From the NCBI GenBank assembly GCA_021324035.1, contig JAJPJU010000091.1:1-5550 (forward strand): a stretch of DNA of 5,550 nucleotides, given 5' to 3'. The notes under the pieces were generated by a model. It made no database searches, was not told the origin of the DNA, and saw nothing but the letters and a program-made list of their open reading frames with translations. Positions 5,399 to 5,550 of this stretch are shown here, in pieces (the first letter of the stretch is position 1; each line of letters begins with the position of its first letter). The position numbers and the translations under genes were made by a program. Source of the stretch: Spartobacteria bacterium. GTDB lineage: Bacteria > Verrucomicrobiota > Verrucomicrobiia > Chthoniobacterales > UBA10450.

Positions 5399-5550
5399 TT
5401 TATTGCGGTCAGTTCCTCCAACCTGGTCAAAATTGCTTCCGCTACCTGATCGTGATCCAGATTTGAAGTGTCGACTTCGAAATCCGCCGCCGCTTGGTAG
5501 AGCGGCCTGCGTTTGCGAAATAGTTCTGAATAGACCGCGCGGGGATTCTC
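5395..5550 (-). CDS. aroK: Shikimate kinase, C-terminal 51 residues (5' part outside window)
   Basis: Seen: the minus-strand frame is open from the window edge (position 5550 is the first base of a codon) to a TGA at 5397-5395. It starts ENPRAVYSELFRKRRPLYQ and ends RLEELTAIK. The pattern NP...Y..L...R.PLY..AAD..VDT followed by a final helix (HDQVAEAIL) is the usual C-terminus of shikimate kinases. Known of the family: the enzyme phosphorylates shikimate with ATP in the cytoplasmic aromatic amino acid pathway, and the arginine before PLY lies in the part that binds shikimate. The P-loop half, some 120-140 residues, lies outside the window. Its stop codon overlaps the queG start by four bases (ATGA), suggesting cotranscription and coupled translation. 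Identification rests on a short tail but the match in pattern is good. Confidence 0.85.
   Translation of the reverse strand, partial: ENPRAVYSELFRKRRPLYQAAADFEVDTSNLDHDQVAEAILTRLEELTAIK

Overview
The window is a compact, single-direction stretch: every gene reads on the minus strand, in the order (right to left) 3' end of shikimate kinase (aroK), epoxyqueuosine reductase (queG), a MacA-like periplasmic adaptor, a small S23-type four-helix-bundle protein, an ABC ATPase, and a MacB/FtsX-type ABC permease. No tRNA, rRNA, CRISPR array, phage gene or classical insertion sequence is visible. The host is Gram-negative, as shown by the tripartite-type efflux adaptor. The moderately high GC, the gene types and especially the mix of small repeats suggest a free-living, probably soil Verrucomicrobiota (Spartobacteria/Chthoniobacterales type) or a similar phylum. 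That taxonomic guess is inference from style, not proof.

Region by region. 5395-5550 is the last 51 codons of aroK; its TGA overlaps the ATG of queG in an ATGA junction. 4250-5398 is a full-length queG carrying an in-frame palindrome that encodes part of a surface loop. 4140-4249 is a short intergenic region with a weak promoter candidate for the efflux operon. 2778-4139 is the adaptor. 2360-2731 is the four-helix-bundle gene, enclosed by two inward-facing arrays of 7-bp repeats (2324-2358, with degenerate units to 2299, and 2754-2781). 1572-2312 is the ATPase. 1397-1571 is noncoding and almost filled by five consecutive hairpins arranged symmetrically. 113-1396 is the permease. 1-112 is downstream DNA with an AT-rich inverted repeat.

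The adaptor, ATPase and permease should form a MacAB-type exporter: the ATPase and permease make the inner-membrane pump, and the adaptor would link it to an outer-membrane channel that is not encoded here. Unlike E. coli MacB, ATPase and permease are separate proteins. queG and aroK are housekeeping genes (tRNA queuosine and the shikimate pathway) without an evident functional tie to the pump.

The most unusual content is the repeat load. Four structurally different repeat types occur in 5.5 kb: heptamer arrays bracketing the S23-type gene inside the efflux operon, a five-hairpin cluster between ATPase and permease, a palindrome translated within queG, and an AT-rich repeat after the permease. 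The heptamer-bounded S23 unit is the best candidate for an undescribed mobile cassette.
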